DNA of 52,202 nt from an uncultured Prevotella sp. (GTDB lineage Bacteria > Bacteroidota > Bacteroidia > Bacteroidales > Bacteroidaceae). The position numbers and the translations under genes are program-made. Positions 7,818-16,326 of this stretch are shown here, piece after piece (the stretch's first letter is position 1; each line of letters starts with the position of its first letter). The DNA lies in NCBI GenBank assembly GCA_934120735.1, contig CAKOVA010000006.1, forward strand, positions 1 through 52,202, in the 5' to 3' direction. The notes beneath the pieces are model-generated. The model did not search any database, had not been told where the DNA came from, and saw only the letters and a list, made by a program, of their open reading frames with translations.

Positions 7818-8585
7818 ATGCAGACCATTCAATTATACAATTTGTCTATCGGATACGGCAAACACACGGTCGTATCGGATATCAACGCTACTCTGAACAG
7901 CGGACGGTTGACCTGTTTGCTGGGGCGAAATGGTGTGGGTAAATCCACTCTTTTGCGCACATTGGCGGGCTTTATACCGCCCATAGCGGGCGAAATTTAT
8001 ATTCATGGAACGCCTTTGGAACGACTGTCCTATCACGAATTGGCCGAGAAAATCAGCGTGGTTCTGACGGAAAGAATGGACATTCGGAATCTTACTGCAA
8101 CCGAATTGGTGGGGTTGGGACGCACGCCTTACACAGGATTTTGGGGCGTTTTGTCGGCCGAAGACCGTAAAATTGTCTCGAATGCCATGCAACTGGCGGG
8201 CATCGAGCAGTTGGCTGAAAGCAATGTTTCGAGCCTAAGCGACGGTGAACGCCAAAAGGTAATGATAGCAAAAGCCCTGGCACAGCAAACACCCATCATC
8301 ATTTTAGACGAACCAACGGCTTTTCTTGATTTCCAAAGTAAGGTGGACACGCTACGCCTGTTGGCCCGATTGGCACACGAGTTGGATAAGACCGTGTTCT
8401 TATCCATCCATGACATCGAGCTGGCTTTACAGATAACAGACGAGATATGGCTGCTGGATAATCAACGAAAGCTACACACTGGGACGACGAAACAGCTCAT
8501 TGAAAATGGCACTTTGCACCATTTCATCGAAAGTGAACACATCCGTTTTGATGCCGATGACCGCGTTGTTAGACTTCAAAAATAA
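7818..8585 (+). CDS. ABC transporter ATP-binding protein (FecE/BtuD type)
   Basis: 255 aa. Walker A GRNGVGKST at about residues 37-45, signature LSDGERQKV near 140, Walker B IIILDEPTAFLD near 160, and the switch His in SIHDIELAL. The order and motif style fit the iron-siderophore, heme or cobalamin importer ATPases. No permease or substrate-binding gene lies next to it: the neighbours are a helicase (divergent) and an alpha/beta hydrolase (convergent). It must either serve a transporter encoded elsewhere or be a remnant of a broken operon. The coding frame itself is intact. Confidence 0.9.
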   Translation: MQTIQLYNLSIGYGKHTVVSDINATLNSGRLTCLLGRNGVGKSTLLRTLAGFIPPIAGEIYIHGTPLERLSYHELAEKISVVLTERMDIRNLTATELVGLGRTPYTGFWGVLSAEDRKIVSNAMQLAGIEQLAESNVSSLSDGERQKVMIAKALAQQTPIIILDEPTAFLDFQSKVDTLRLLARLAHELDKTVFLSIHDIELALQITDEIWLLDNQRKLHTGTTKQLIENGTLHHFIESEHIRFDADDRVVRLQK

Positions 8586-8683
8586 AGATTTCATCGGATC
8601 TTTCCTATGTGAGAAGTTACTCCAGGCCAATCATCGGTGCGGAATGGGATGGCTGGAAGATTGGCAAGAATGTACGAGGGTTG

Positions 8684-9640
8684 TCACGGAATGTATCGAC
8701 TGACAAATTTCTTGACAAGCTCCGTATATTCTTGTCGATGGTCCTGGTAGCTCTCAGCGTGTTTGGAACCCTTGGCTATCCATAGCTGTTTAGGTTGAGA
8801 TTTGGCCTTGTAAAGCGGATAAACCATATCGGTTCGCACGTAAGTGTCGCGGTCGCCATGGATGAAGAGCATGGGTTTATTGCATTTGGCCACCTGCTTC
8901 AAGGGCGAAGCCTCTTCGAACGACCATCCGTACACCAGCTTGTTGAGTGCGCTGGCCGTGTAGAGTAGGGGGAAAGGTGGTAGCCCAAACTGTGTTTTCA
9001 GTTCGTTTTTGAACTCGTCCCACACGCTGGTGTAACCACAATCTTCCACAAAGCACTTGACATAGTCGGGGGTGTCCTCACCCGAAACGCACATGGTGAG
9101 TGCGGCTCCCATGGAGATACCGTGTACCACTTGCTCGGAATGGCCGGTTGAATCGCTGAAAAGCGAGTCGGCAATGGCCATCCAGCGCAGCACGTCGTGA
9201 CGCTCTTTCCATCCCATTTGTACCATCTCGCCTTCGCTCCAGCCATGCGCATGATGGTCGGGTAGCAGCACGTTGTAACCCATCCGGGCATAGATGTGGG
9301 CTATCTGCATCATGCTCGCATGAGTATCGTGGTACCCATGCAACACTATAGCCGTCTTGCGTGTGGGTTGTGGCGCATAAACGAAGACGGCATGATGTTG
9401 TTCATCGTCTTGCATCGCTACCAGGGTGTCATGGATGAGGTTGCCTTGGGTCAGACTGTCTATCCAGGGTTTAATCTCTGGGTTGTCATTGATGACGTGC
9501 GCAAAACGGTCTTTGTAGGACACGTTGATGGGGTAAGGGCGCCTCAGGGAGTATTCTATCATGTATATACTGCCACCAACGAGTGCTAGTAGCACTACGA
9601 TGGTGACAGTAATGAATGAGATTTTAAGTCTTTTTCTCAT
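8684..9640 (-). CDS. Membrane-anchored alpha/beta hydrolase
   Basis: 318 aa. An N-terminal hydrophobic segment (residues about 8-28, ITVTIVVLLALVGGSIYMI) should anchor the protein with the catalytic domain outside the cytoplasmic membrane. The alpha/beta fold motifs are clear: HGYHDTHASM (oxyanion region), DHHAHGWSEG, the nucleophile elbow GISMGAA with catalytic Ser, an acid in FIHGDRDTYV, and the His in GSKHAESYQ. This matches the BAAT/YqkD-like group of uncharacterised hydrolases; the substrate is unknown. It converges with the ABC ATPase gene. Confidence 0.85.
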   Translation of the reverse strand: MRKRLKISFITVTIVVLLALVGGSIYMIEYSLRRPYPINVSYKDRFAHVINDNPEIKPWIDSLTQGNLIHDTLVAMQDDEQHHAVFVYAPQPTRKTAIVLHGYHDTHASMMQIAHIYARMGYNVLLPDHHAHGWSEGEMVQMGWKERHDVLRWMAIADSLFSDSTGHSEQVVHGISMGAALTMCVSGEDTPDYVKCFVEDCGYTSVWDEFKNELKTQFGLPPFPLLYTASALNKLVYGWSFEEASPLKQVAKCNKPMLFIHGDRDTYVRTDMVYPLYKAKSQPKQLWIAKGSKHAESYQDHRQEYTELVKKFVSRYIP

Positions 9641-9875
9641 CGGAATCTTGGTTATTTATGGGTAGTTCTGTACATGGTGTCCTTGCTGCCGTATAGACAA
9701 ATTAGGTGAGTAAAAGCTCATGTGCCTTTTTTGTTTTTAGTTATGACGGCGTAGTGAATCGTCAATGATGTTTCAAAGTTATACTTTTTCAACCGAATAA
9801 TTGACGGAATGAAGAAGTTGTAGCATCTTTTTACAATTATTAGTAAAATGAGCCAAGAGGAATCGTTGTTTTTAT

Positions 9876-9906
9876 TTTGCTATGCTCTTGAATTCAAGTA
9901 ACTTTG
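9876..9906 (+). promoter_or_regulatory. Promoter of the Ca2+ ATPase gene, implying a near-leaderless mRNA
   Basis: TTTG (9876-9879), a 19-base spacer and TAACTTTG (9899-9906) match the Bacteroidota consensus exactly. The box ends only 8 bases before the ATG at 9915. A frame that opens at 9882 would start inside the promoter and is rejected. Confidence 0.7.
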
Positions 9907-9914
9907 CACAGATT

Positions 9915-12557
9915 ATGAATACGCAAGACATTAAAAACGAAAGGGCCTATCATGCTGGCCTGACAGATGACCAAGTGGCGGCTAACAGGGTAAAATTTGG
10001 AGAAAACATACTGACGCCACCTCCCACAACCTCATTGTGGAAATTGTATTTGGACAAGTATCGCGATCCCATCATTCAAGTGCTTTTGGTTGCTGCAGCT
10101 GTATCTTTGGCGTTGGCTTTCGTTGAACAGAACTTTATAGAAACCATTGGTATCTTTGTTGCCATCTTCTTTGCAACCAGCGTAGGCTTTTACTTTGAGC
10201 GGGATGCTGCCAAGAAATTCAACATTCTAAATGCGCTGAATGAAGAGACGTTGGTGAAGGTTCGACGCAATGGGCATGTCGTTGAGATTCCTCGAAAGGA
10301 TGTGGTAGTGGGCGATTTGATGATTATCGAGGTGGGTGACGAGATACCTGCCGACGGAAAACTCGTCAAGGCCGTTGATTTGTTGATAGACGAATCGTCG
10401 TTAACGGGCGAACCCATCTGTTCAAAGGGTGTTGACATGGGCGATGACGAGGATGATGAAGAGCATGAAAAAACCTACCCTCATGACATGGTCTTGCGCA
10501 GTACGATGGTCATGAATGGCCGTGGTGCAGCCATTGTCACAGCCATTGGCGATGCTACGGAGATTGGTAAGGTGGCCCGCAACTCAAGCGAAATAACGCA
10601 TACTCAAACACCTTTAGACATCCAATTAACCAAATTGGCTAAACTCATCTCAGTAGTTGGATCGGCAGTGGCTGTTGCTGCCTTCATCATCTTCCTCATT
10701 CACGACATCCTTGTCAACGATGCCGTATGGCAAGGCACTGATTATTTCAAGATGACCGAGGTGGTGTTGCAGTATTTCATGATGGCTGTAACGCTGATAG
10801 TGATGGCCGTACCCGAAGGACTTCCCATGGCCGTAACCTTGAGTTTGGCACTGAACATGCGCCGGATGTTGAAGAGCAACAACCTGGTTAGAAAGCTGCA
10901 TGCGTGTGAAACGATGGGGGCAGTGACGGTAATCTGCACCGATAAAACGGGAACCTTGACGGAAAACAAGATGACGGTCATGGAGATGGCTGGCTCTTCT
11001 GTCGTTACGGAGGTGTCTGAACACGATGTACTGGCTCAAGCTATCGCCCTGAATACAACAGCAGAGTTGGGAGAAGATGGTGCTGGAATTGGTAATCCAA
11101 CGGAAATAGCCCTACTGACATGGCTGCAAAAACATGGTGTTGACTATCAAACCATTCGTGACCAAGCCACAATGATAGCGCAGTTGCCATTCTCAACAGA
11201 AAACAAGTACATGGCAACCGTTGCAGAGATGGGTGGCAAGAAGTATCTCTTTGTTAAGGGAGCACCAGAGATAGTGATGAATTTCTGTACCTTATCTGAA
11301 GCCGAAAAACAATCCTATCAGTCTACTTTGTTGGGTTATCAGCACAAGGCCATGCGCACTTTGGCATTTGCTTGCAAGCAACTTGAAGAAGATGTGCTAT
11401 CGAATATCCAAATAAAGAATCACTTGCAAAATCTCTCTTTGCAGTGCGTTGCAGCGATTAGTGATCCTGTTCGCGGGGATGTTCCAAGTGCTGTTAACCA
11501 ATGTCAGCAAGCGGGTATCGAGGTGAAGGTAGTGACGGGAGACACGCAAGCCACAGCCATTGAGATAGCAAGGCAGATAGGTGTCTGGCATGATGATACG
11601 CCTTTGGAAGCCGCACTGACTGGTCCAGAGTGGAATGCGCTGTCGGATGAAGAGGCATACGAACGTGCTCATACTATCAAAGTAATGTCGCGTGCGCGTC
11701 CATCCGATAAACAACGACTTGTGGAAATGCTGCAAAAGCGCAAAGAAGTGGTGGCTGTGACGGGCGATGGGACCAATGATGCGCCCGCATTGCATTATGC
11801 TCATGTGGGCTTGTCGTTGGGGTCGGGAACCAGTGTGGCTAAGGAAGCCAGCGACATGACGTTGCTCGACGACTCGTTTGGCTCAATCGCGCATGCCGTG
11901 ATGTGGGGTCGATCGTTGTATAAGAACATCCAACGCTTCCTGTTTTTCCAGCTTATTGTTAACATCACTGCACTACTTCTTGTTCTTGGAGGGGCTTTCA
12001 TCGGTGTGGAGATGCCGCTCACGGTGACGCAGATATTGTGGGTGAACCTCTTGATGGATACCTTTGCAGCCATGGCATTGGCCTCTTTGCCTCCTTCACG
12101 CGAGGTGATGAAAGACAAACCGCGTAAGGAAAACGAGTTCATTCTTAATAAAGAGATGCGCCAAGGCATTCTTTTCTGCGGCGTAACCTTCTTTGTTTTC
12201 CTGTTTGCCATGCTCATTTATTGTGAACGTAATGTGTCGCAAGGCATCAGTATGCGTGAGTTGACCATCTTCTTCACAACCTTTGTGATGATTCAATTAT
12301 GGAACCTGTTCAATGCAAAGACGCTCGGTTCTAATCATTCGGCATTCCGTTATCTGTGGAAAGACAAGGGACTACTGCTCGTGTTGCTGTTGGTTATCTT
12401 GGGACAGTGGCTCATCGTGACCTTCGGAGGTAAGATGTTCCGCACCGTACCGCTGTCGCTCAGTGATTGGTTGGGCATCATTATCTTTACTTCTGTCGTG
12501 CTTTGGGTGGGTGAACTGTGGCGATGGACGAAACGATTAAGAGCAAGAAAAACATGA
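9915..12557 (+). CDS. Calcium-translocating P-type ATPase, PMCA type
   Basis: 880 aa from the ATG at 9915 (MNTQDIKNER). It pumps Ca2+ out across the inner membrane. Visible: the phosphorylation site DKTGTLTENKM (motif DKTGT), the actuator loop LTGEP (TGES in most members, here Ser to Pro), the nucleotide domain KGAPE, and the hinge VTGDGTNDAP. Transmembrane ion-site motifs are PEGLPMAV (M4), FQLIVNITAL (M5) and WVNLLMDTF (M6); the Asn/Asp pattern fits a single-Ca2+ plasma-membrane type. About ten membrane segments. The last four bases overlap the HAD gene start (ATGA). Confidence 0.93.
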   Translation: MNTQDIKNERAYHAGLTDDQVAANRVKFGENILTPPPTTSLWKLYLDKYRDPIIQVLLVAAAVSLALAFVEQNFIETIGIFVAIFFATSVGFYFERDAAKKFNILNALNEETLVKVRRNGHVVEIPRKDVVVGDLMIIEVGDEIPADGKLVKAVDLLIDESSLTGEPICSKGVDMGDDEDDEEHEKTYPHDMVLRSTMVMNGRGAAIVTAIGDATEIGKVARNSSEITHTQTPLDIQLTKLAKLISVVGSAVAVAAFIIFLIHDILVNDAVWQGTDYFKMTEVVLQYFMMAVTLIVMAVPEGLPMAVTLSLALNMRRMLKSNNLVRKLHACETMGAVTVICTDKTGTLTENKMTVMEMAGSSVVTEVSEHDVLAQAIALNTTAELGEDGAGIGNPTEIALLTWLQKHGVDYQTIRDQATMIAQLPFSTENKYMATVAEMGGKKYLFVKGAPEIVMNFCTLSEAEKQSYQSTLLGYQHKAMRTLAFACKQLEEDVLSNIQIKNHLQNLSLQCVAAISDPVRGDVPSAVNQCQQAGIEVKVVTGDTQATAIEIARQIGVWHDDTPLEAALTGPEWNALSDEEAYERAHTIKVMSRARPSDKQRLVEMLQKRKEVVAVTGDGTNDAPALHYAHVGLSLGSGTSVAKEASDMTLLDDSFGSIAHAVMWGRSLYKNIQRFLFFQLIVNITALLLVLGGAFIGVEMPLTVTQILWVNLLMDTFAAMALASLPPSREVMKDKPRKENEFILNKEMRQGILFCGVTFFVFLFAMLIYCERNVSQGISMRELTIFFTTFVMIQLWNLFNAKTLGSNHSAFRYLWKDKGLLLVLLLVILGQWLIVTFGGKMFRTVPLSLSDWLGIIIFTSVVLWVGELWRWTKRLRARKT

Positions 12558-13165
12558 AACGAAACGTCAAGAACATTATATTTGACCTGGGTTGCGTGCT
12601 TGTAGGGCTTGATAAACAGCGCTGCGTGCGTGCTTTTGAGCAGATAGGGGCAGAAAACGTTGCCTCTTATGTTCGGGATCATCGCACGGCTGATTTGTTC
12701 TTTGACATTGAAACGGGCCGAATGACGACGGAAGAGTTTTGTGATGAGGTTCGCTGCATGAGCAGATGCAAAGCCGAGAATGAGGAAATAGTCTGGGCAT
12801 GGAATCAACTTTTGTTGGGTATTCCTGATGAGAAAAAGCAACGTTTGGTTGACTTGAAGAAAGAATATCGACTTTTCTTGTTGAGCAACACCAATGACAT
12901 GCACTGGAAGAAATGCGTGAAAGATTTCTTTCCCTATCACAATCTGGGGGTAAACGATTATTTCGAAGACATCTATCTGTCGTACGAGTTGCAGCTTACG
13001 AAACCCAATCGTATGATTTTTGAGGCCGTGTTAAGGCACTCACAGCTGCAAGCAGCAGAGACACTCTTTATTGATGACGTGAAAGAAAACTGTGAATCGG
13101 CCGCACAGCTTGGCATCTTGGTGATGCACGAGACTACAGGTAACGATTGGTTAAATGCGTGGTAA
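12554..13165 (+). CDS. HAD-like phosphatase (YihX type)
   Basis: 203 aa from the ATG at 12554, which overlaps the ATPase stop as ATGA. HAD motifs: I, IIFDLGCVLV (DLG in place of DxD, as in YihX-type sugar phosphatases); II, LLSNTNDMHW; III, ELQLTKPNRMIF (Lys); IV, LFIDDVKENCESA. The cap is helical (residues 20-90). The family dephosphorylates small phosphorylated metabolites such as glucose-1-phosphate; the substrate here is unknown. Coupling to the Ca2+ pump and ribF suggests co-expression, not necessarily a shared pathway. Confidence 0.88.
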   Translation: MKRNVKNIIFDLGCVLVGLDKQRCVRAFEQIGAENVASYVRDHRTADLFFDIETGRMTTEEFCDEVRCMSRCKAENEEIVWAWNQLLLGIPDEKKQRLVDLKKEYRLFLLSNTNDMHWKKCVKDFFPYHNLGVNDYFEDIYLSYELQLTKPNRMIFEAVLRHSQLQAAETLFIDDVKENCESAAQLGILVMHETTGNDWLNAW

Positions 13166-13169
13166 GGAT

Positions 13170-14120
13170 ATGAAAACCATGATATTGGATGAGAAAACTG
13201 TTCTAACGAGCCACTGTGTGGCAACCATTGGATTCTTCGATGGGGTGCATTTGGGACATCAATTCTTGATACATCAGGTCGTGAAGACGGCTCGTGATGC
13301 GGGATTGTCGTCCCTGGTCATCACGTTTGACAAGCATCCTCGTCAAGTGTTACACAGTCATTATGTCCCCGAACTGTTGACCACGACCGAGCAGAAGCTG
13401 CAACTGCTGTCAGCAACTGCTGTTGATCAGGTCGTGGTATTGCCCTTTACGCAAGAGATGGCGAGTATGACAGCCCAACAATTCATGGGTGATGTACTCC
13501 ATCGTCGGTTACAGGTAAGCAAGTTGGTGATTGGTTATGACAATCGGTTCGGACACAATCGGGAAGAAGGATTTGACGATTATGTGCGCTATGGACGGGC
13601 ATTAGGCATCGAGGTGATACGCAGTGAGGAGTTTTCTTTGGGCAAAGATGCCGTGCATGTGAGTTCTTCAGCTATTCGAAAATACATCCATGAGGGTTCA
13701 ATGGAGCAGGCCAATCGCTGTTTAGGGCGTCCCTATGTGCTCACGGCTCATGTCGTTGATGGGTGCAAAGAAGGTAGGAAACTTGGTTTTCCTACAGCCA
13801 ATCTCAATTTAAACGAAATCACACAGCTGCTTCCTGCCATGGGTGTTTATGCTGTGAAAGCACAGGTTGAGGGGACAGGACCATGGTATCGGGCGATGAC
13901 CAGCATCGGTATGCGGCCCACCTACAATGGAACAAACCTGACAGTCGAAACTCATATCCTCGAAGGATTTCATGAAGATATCTATGATAAGCAGCTTTCC
14001 GTGGCCTTTTTCAAACGCCTTCGCGATGAAAAGCGGTTTGACAGCTTGGCGTTGCTACATGCAAGAATTGCGGAAGATGCACGGGAAGTAGATCATTATT
14101 TTAACATAATAGAGAAATGA
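13170..14120 (+). CDS. ribF: Bifunctional riboflavin kinase/FAD synthetase
   Basis: Phosphorylates riboflavin to FMN, then adenylates it to FAD. 316 aa from the ATG at 13170 (MKTMILDEK). An upstream ATG at 13155 would overlap the HAD gene by 11 bases and is the alternative. The N-terminal FAD synthetase domain shows ATIGFFDGVHLGHQFL (nucleotidyltransferase GxFDGxHxGH motif) and VSSSAIRKYI. The C-terminal riboflavin kinase domain shows GRKLGFPTANL and the Mg/substrate loop. The stop overlaps the CPBP gene start. Confidence 0.94.
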   Translation: MKTMILDEKTVLTSHCVATIGFFDGVHLGHQFLIHQVVKTARDAGLSSLVITFDKHPRQVLHSHYVPELLTTTEQKLQLLSATAVDQVVVLPFTQEMASMTAQQFMGDVLHRRLQVSKLVIGYDNRFGHNREEGFDDYVRYGRALGIEVIRSEEFSLGKDAVHVSSSAIRKYIHEGSMEQANRCLGRPYVLTAHVVDGCKEGRKLGFPTANLNLNEITQLLPAMGVYAVKAQVEGTGPWYRAMTSIGMRPTYNGTNLTVETHILEGFHEDIYDKQLSVAFFKRLRDEKRFDSLALLHARIAEDAREVDHYFNIIEK

Positions 14121-14962
14121 TGCGCAAATCAATCAAAGGAATATTAGACATTGCATGGTATTTAGTGGTGTTTATCATGCTTCAAGTGTTGGTCACTTAT
14201 TTGGTCAGCATCTTGTCTTTGCTGCACAATGGCATGGACTTCGGAACCGCTCTGCATTATCTTCAGTCGCATCGCGTGTTCAGTTCGACGACGGTCATCG
14301 CCACTTCCGCCGTTTCCAGTGTGCTGACAATCGCTTTATTCATGTCACTTAAATGGACACCTGTGGCGCGTTCGTATGTGCGTAGCAGACCTTGGGCGGC
14401 GTTGTTTTGGGTGGTTTTACTGTCATTGGGTACCATCATCCCCTCTGCATGGCTGCTCGAGCAGATGGAAGTGGAGGTTCCTTCTGGCTTAGAACGAATG
14501 CTCAATGCCCTGATGGGCAATCGTTGGGGATATCTATCCGTTGGCATCTTGGTGCCAATTGCCGAAGAAACAGTTTTCAGAGGTGCCGTTCTTCGCACCT
14601 TGCTCCAACTCTTCCGGGGCCGTACAACTTGGCTGTCCATCATCCTTTCGGCGTTGATTTTTGGTCTTGCACATTTCAATATGGCTCAATTGCCGCACGC
14701 TTTTCTCATGGGTTTGTTGTTGGGATGGATGTATGTACGCACCAATAGTATTGTACCTGGCATTGTTTTGCATTGGGTAAACAACTCTACAATATTCATG
14801 GTGTATAATCTCATTCCCAGCTCAGCTAATGGTAATCTTGTTGATATCTTTGGAGGTAGCCAGCAAGCCGTGTGGATGAGTTTGCTCTTCTCACTGTGCA
14901 TCATGCTTCCAGCCTTGTTCCAACTATCCCGGAGACTGAAGAAAGCCGAACCTGTAGAATAG
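14117..14962 (+). CDS. CPBP family intramembrane glutamic protease
   Basis: 281 aa with about seven to eight membrane segments. The ABI/CAAX catalytic motifs are present: EETVFRG (the EExxxR motif, near residue 152), then FGLAHFNM with its His, and HWVNNSTI with its Asn. These are metal-independent intramembrane proteases; in bacteria the roles include bacteriocin immunity and regulation, but none can be assigned here. The ATGATG start at 14117 overlaps the ribF stop by four bases. It is the last gene of the Ca2+ ATPase-HAD-ribF-CPBP set and is followed by a strong terminator. Confidence 0.88.
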   Translation: MMRKSIKGILDIAWYLVVFIMLQVLVTYLVSILSLLHNGMDFGTALHYLQSHRVFSSTTVIATSAVSSVLTIALFMSLKWTPVARSYVRSRPWAALFWVVLLSLGTIIPSAWLLEQMEVEVPSGLERMLNALMGNRWGYLSVGILVPIAEETVFRGAVLRTLLQLFRGRTTWLSIILSALIFGLAHFNMAQLPHAFLMGLLLGWMYVRTNSIVPGIVLHWVNNSTIFMVYNLIPSSANGNLVDIFGGSQQAVWMSLLFSLCIMLPALFQLSRRLKKAEPVE

Positions 14963-15011
14963 CAGTTGGGTTGTTGTTGGGTAGACATGAACATGAAATG
15001 GCTAAAATAGC

Positions 15012-15038
15012 GAAACGCCACCCCTTTGGTGGCGTTTC
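15012..15038. terminator. Intrinsic terminator, 11-bp stem
   Basis: GAAACGCCACC (15012-15022), a 5-base loop and GGTGGCGTTTC (15028-15038), followed by TT. It lies between the convergent CPBP gene (plus) and the anti-sigma gene (minus), so it may act in both directions. Confidence 0.75.
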
Positions 15039-15146
15039 TTAAGTACGTTAGTATGTTATGAAAAATTTGAGAGAAAAGTGAAGCTTCACAGCTTCGTTTT
15101 TGTTTTACTAAACATGTTTTATAATTGAGAAAGCATAGAAATTATC

Positions 15147-15635
15147 TTATTTGATGATGGTAGCCGGCTGCACGTCTGCGGGTGTTATGTTGCTTTGTTG
15201 CATGCTGTCTATCGTCGCAGAGTCGCCAATGGCCACTGAAGTACCTTGTTGTAGTTGTTCTGTTCCATCATAGGATGCACCTATGTTGTCGTTATTTTGC
15301 ATGAACGGAACCTGCAATGCGTTGCTCAATGTCAGGATGATGGCTACCACGGCGGCAGCCTTGAAGAGCGGCATCAGCCGTTGTCTCATCTTGATGGTGC
15401 GCGCTTTGACCGGTGTTGGCTCATCGATCATGGACAGAATCTTCTCATCAAAGTCGTCTCCCAGTACCTTTTGGGTTGCTTCTTGTTGAGCGTATACGAA
15501 CAATGCGCGGTACTTTTGCAAGTTCGCTGGAACGTCTTCCTGACTGAAGAACGTGCGGAGAATCTCTTCTTCTTGAAGCGTTGTCTCGCATGCCCAATAG
15601 CGTTCCAATAGTTGTTCGATATATTTATAATCCAT
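15147..15635 (-). CDS. Single-pass membrane protein, putative anti-sigma factor
   Basis: 162 aa. Residues 1-85 are a helical, charged cytoplasmic part (MDYKYIEQLLERYWACETTLQEEE, typical of Bacteroidetes proteins paired with ECF sigma factors). One membrane segment follows near 90-108 (LFKAAAVVAIILTLSNAL), then a short extracytoplasmic tail rich in Gln, Ser and Thr. The start overlaps the sigma gene stop by 11 bases, so the two are translated together. It probably binds and restrains the sigma factor; this is inferred from position and topology, not from a named domain. Confidence 0.65.
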   Translation of the reverse strand: MDYKYIEQLLERYWACETTLQEEEILRTFFSQEDVPANLQKYRALFVYAQQEATQKVLGDDFDEKILSMIDEPTPVKARTIKMRQRLMPLFKAAAVVAIILTLSNALQVPFMQNNDNIGASYDGTEQLQQGTSVAIGDSATIDSMQQSNITPADVQPATIIK

Positions 15636-16137
15636 AATTGTCGTATTTTTGAAATCTTTCTTTTACCGTTTGCCGGGCTCTGAAGATGTTTACCTTCACT
15701 TGTTCTTCACTGATGCCCAGTATTTTGGCAATTTCTTTGTAAGGCTTTCCCTCGAAATCTCTGAGTTGCATGCAACTTCTTTGTTTTTCTGGAAGCGCAT
15801 TGACGAGGTTTCTCACAAGCTCTATCCTGTCTTGTAGTAGGGTATCCTCGAATGGTGTCGAGGAGGTGTCTGGGCTTTCTGTCTGTCTTTCTTCGAGCGA
15901 ATCATTGAGATTGTCGTGCTTCTTGATTCTGTCGAGAGCTAAGTTGCGGCAGATGGTGATGCTGAAGGCTTCTATTGATTCTATCTCATTCCAGCTTTCA
16001 CGCTTGTCCCAAACCTTTATCAGTGTGTCTTGTACGATGTCTTGAGCCTCCTCATGACTGAGGGTGATGCGCAAGGCTAACCTGTAGAGCGCATCTTTGA
16101 GTGGTAAGACATCGTTACGAAAACTGATATTCTTCAT
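15625..16137 (-). CDS. ECF-type RNA polymerase sigma factor
   Basis: 170 aa. Region 2 contains DALYRLALRITLSHEEAQDIVQDTLIKVW, with the core-binding and -10 recognition helices. Region 4 contains LVNALPEKQRSCMQLRDFEGKPYKEIAKILGISEEQVKVNIFRARQTVKERF, a helix-turn-helix for -35 recognition. The length is typical for the group. It recruits RNA polymerase to a specific regulon that I cannot predict. Coupled to the membrane protein encoded next, its likely regulator. No obvious autoregulatory promoter was recognised upstream. Confidence 0.9.
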   Translation of the reverse strand: MKNISFRNDVLPLKDALYRLALRITLSHEEAQDIVQDTLIKVWDKRESWNEIESIEAFSITICRNLALDRIKKHDNLNDSLEERQTESPDTSSTPFEDTLLQDRIELVRNLVNALPEKQRSCMQLRDFEGKPYKEIAKILGISEEQVKVNIFRARQTVKERFQKYDNYGL

Positions 16138-16326
16138 CTTTGCCTCTAATTAAATGACGATTGGGATAGGGATAAGTTACATGCACCTGCAGATTTAACT
16201 ATTTTTTTAGGTTAATCAGTAGGATGAATCTTGCCTTTTTTGCTATTGGTGAAGCCTTCTTTACAAGAAGTAGACGTTGGTGGAACTGTGTGAGCAGGTA
16301 TAAAAAAAGTGTGCCGCCACCACGGA

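Noticed and set aside
9882..9914. Upstream ATG for the Ca2+ ATPase
   Set aside because: It lies between the -33 and -7 boxes of an exact-consensus promoter.
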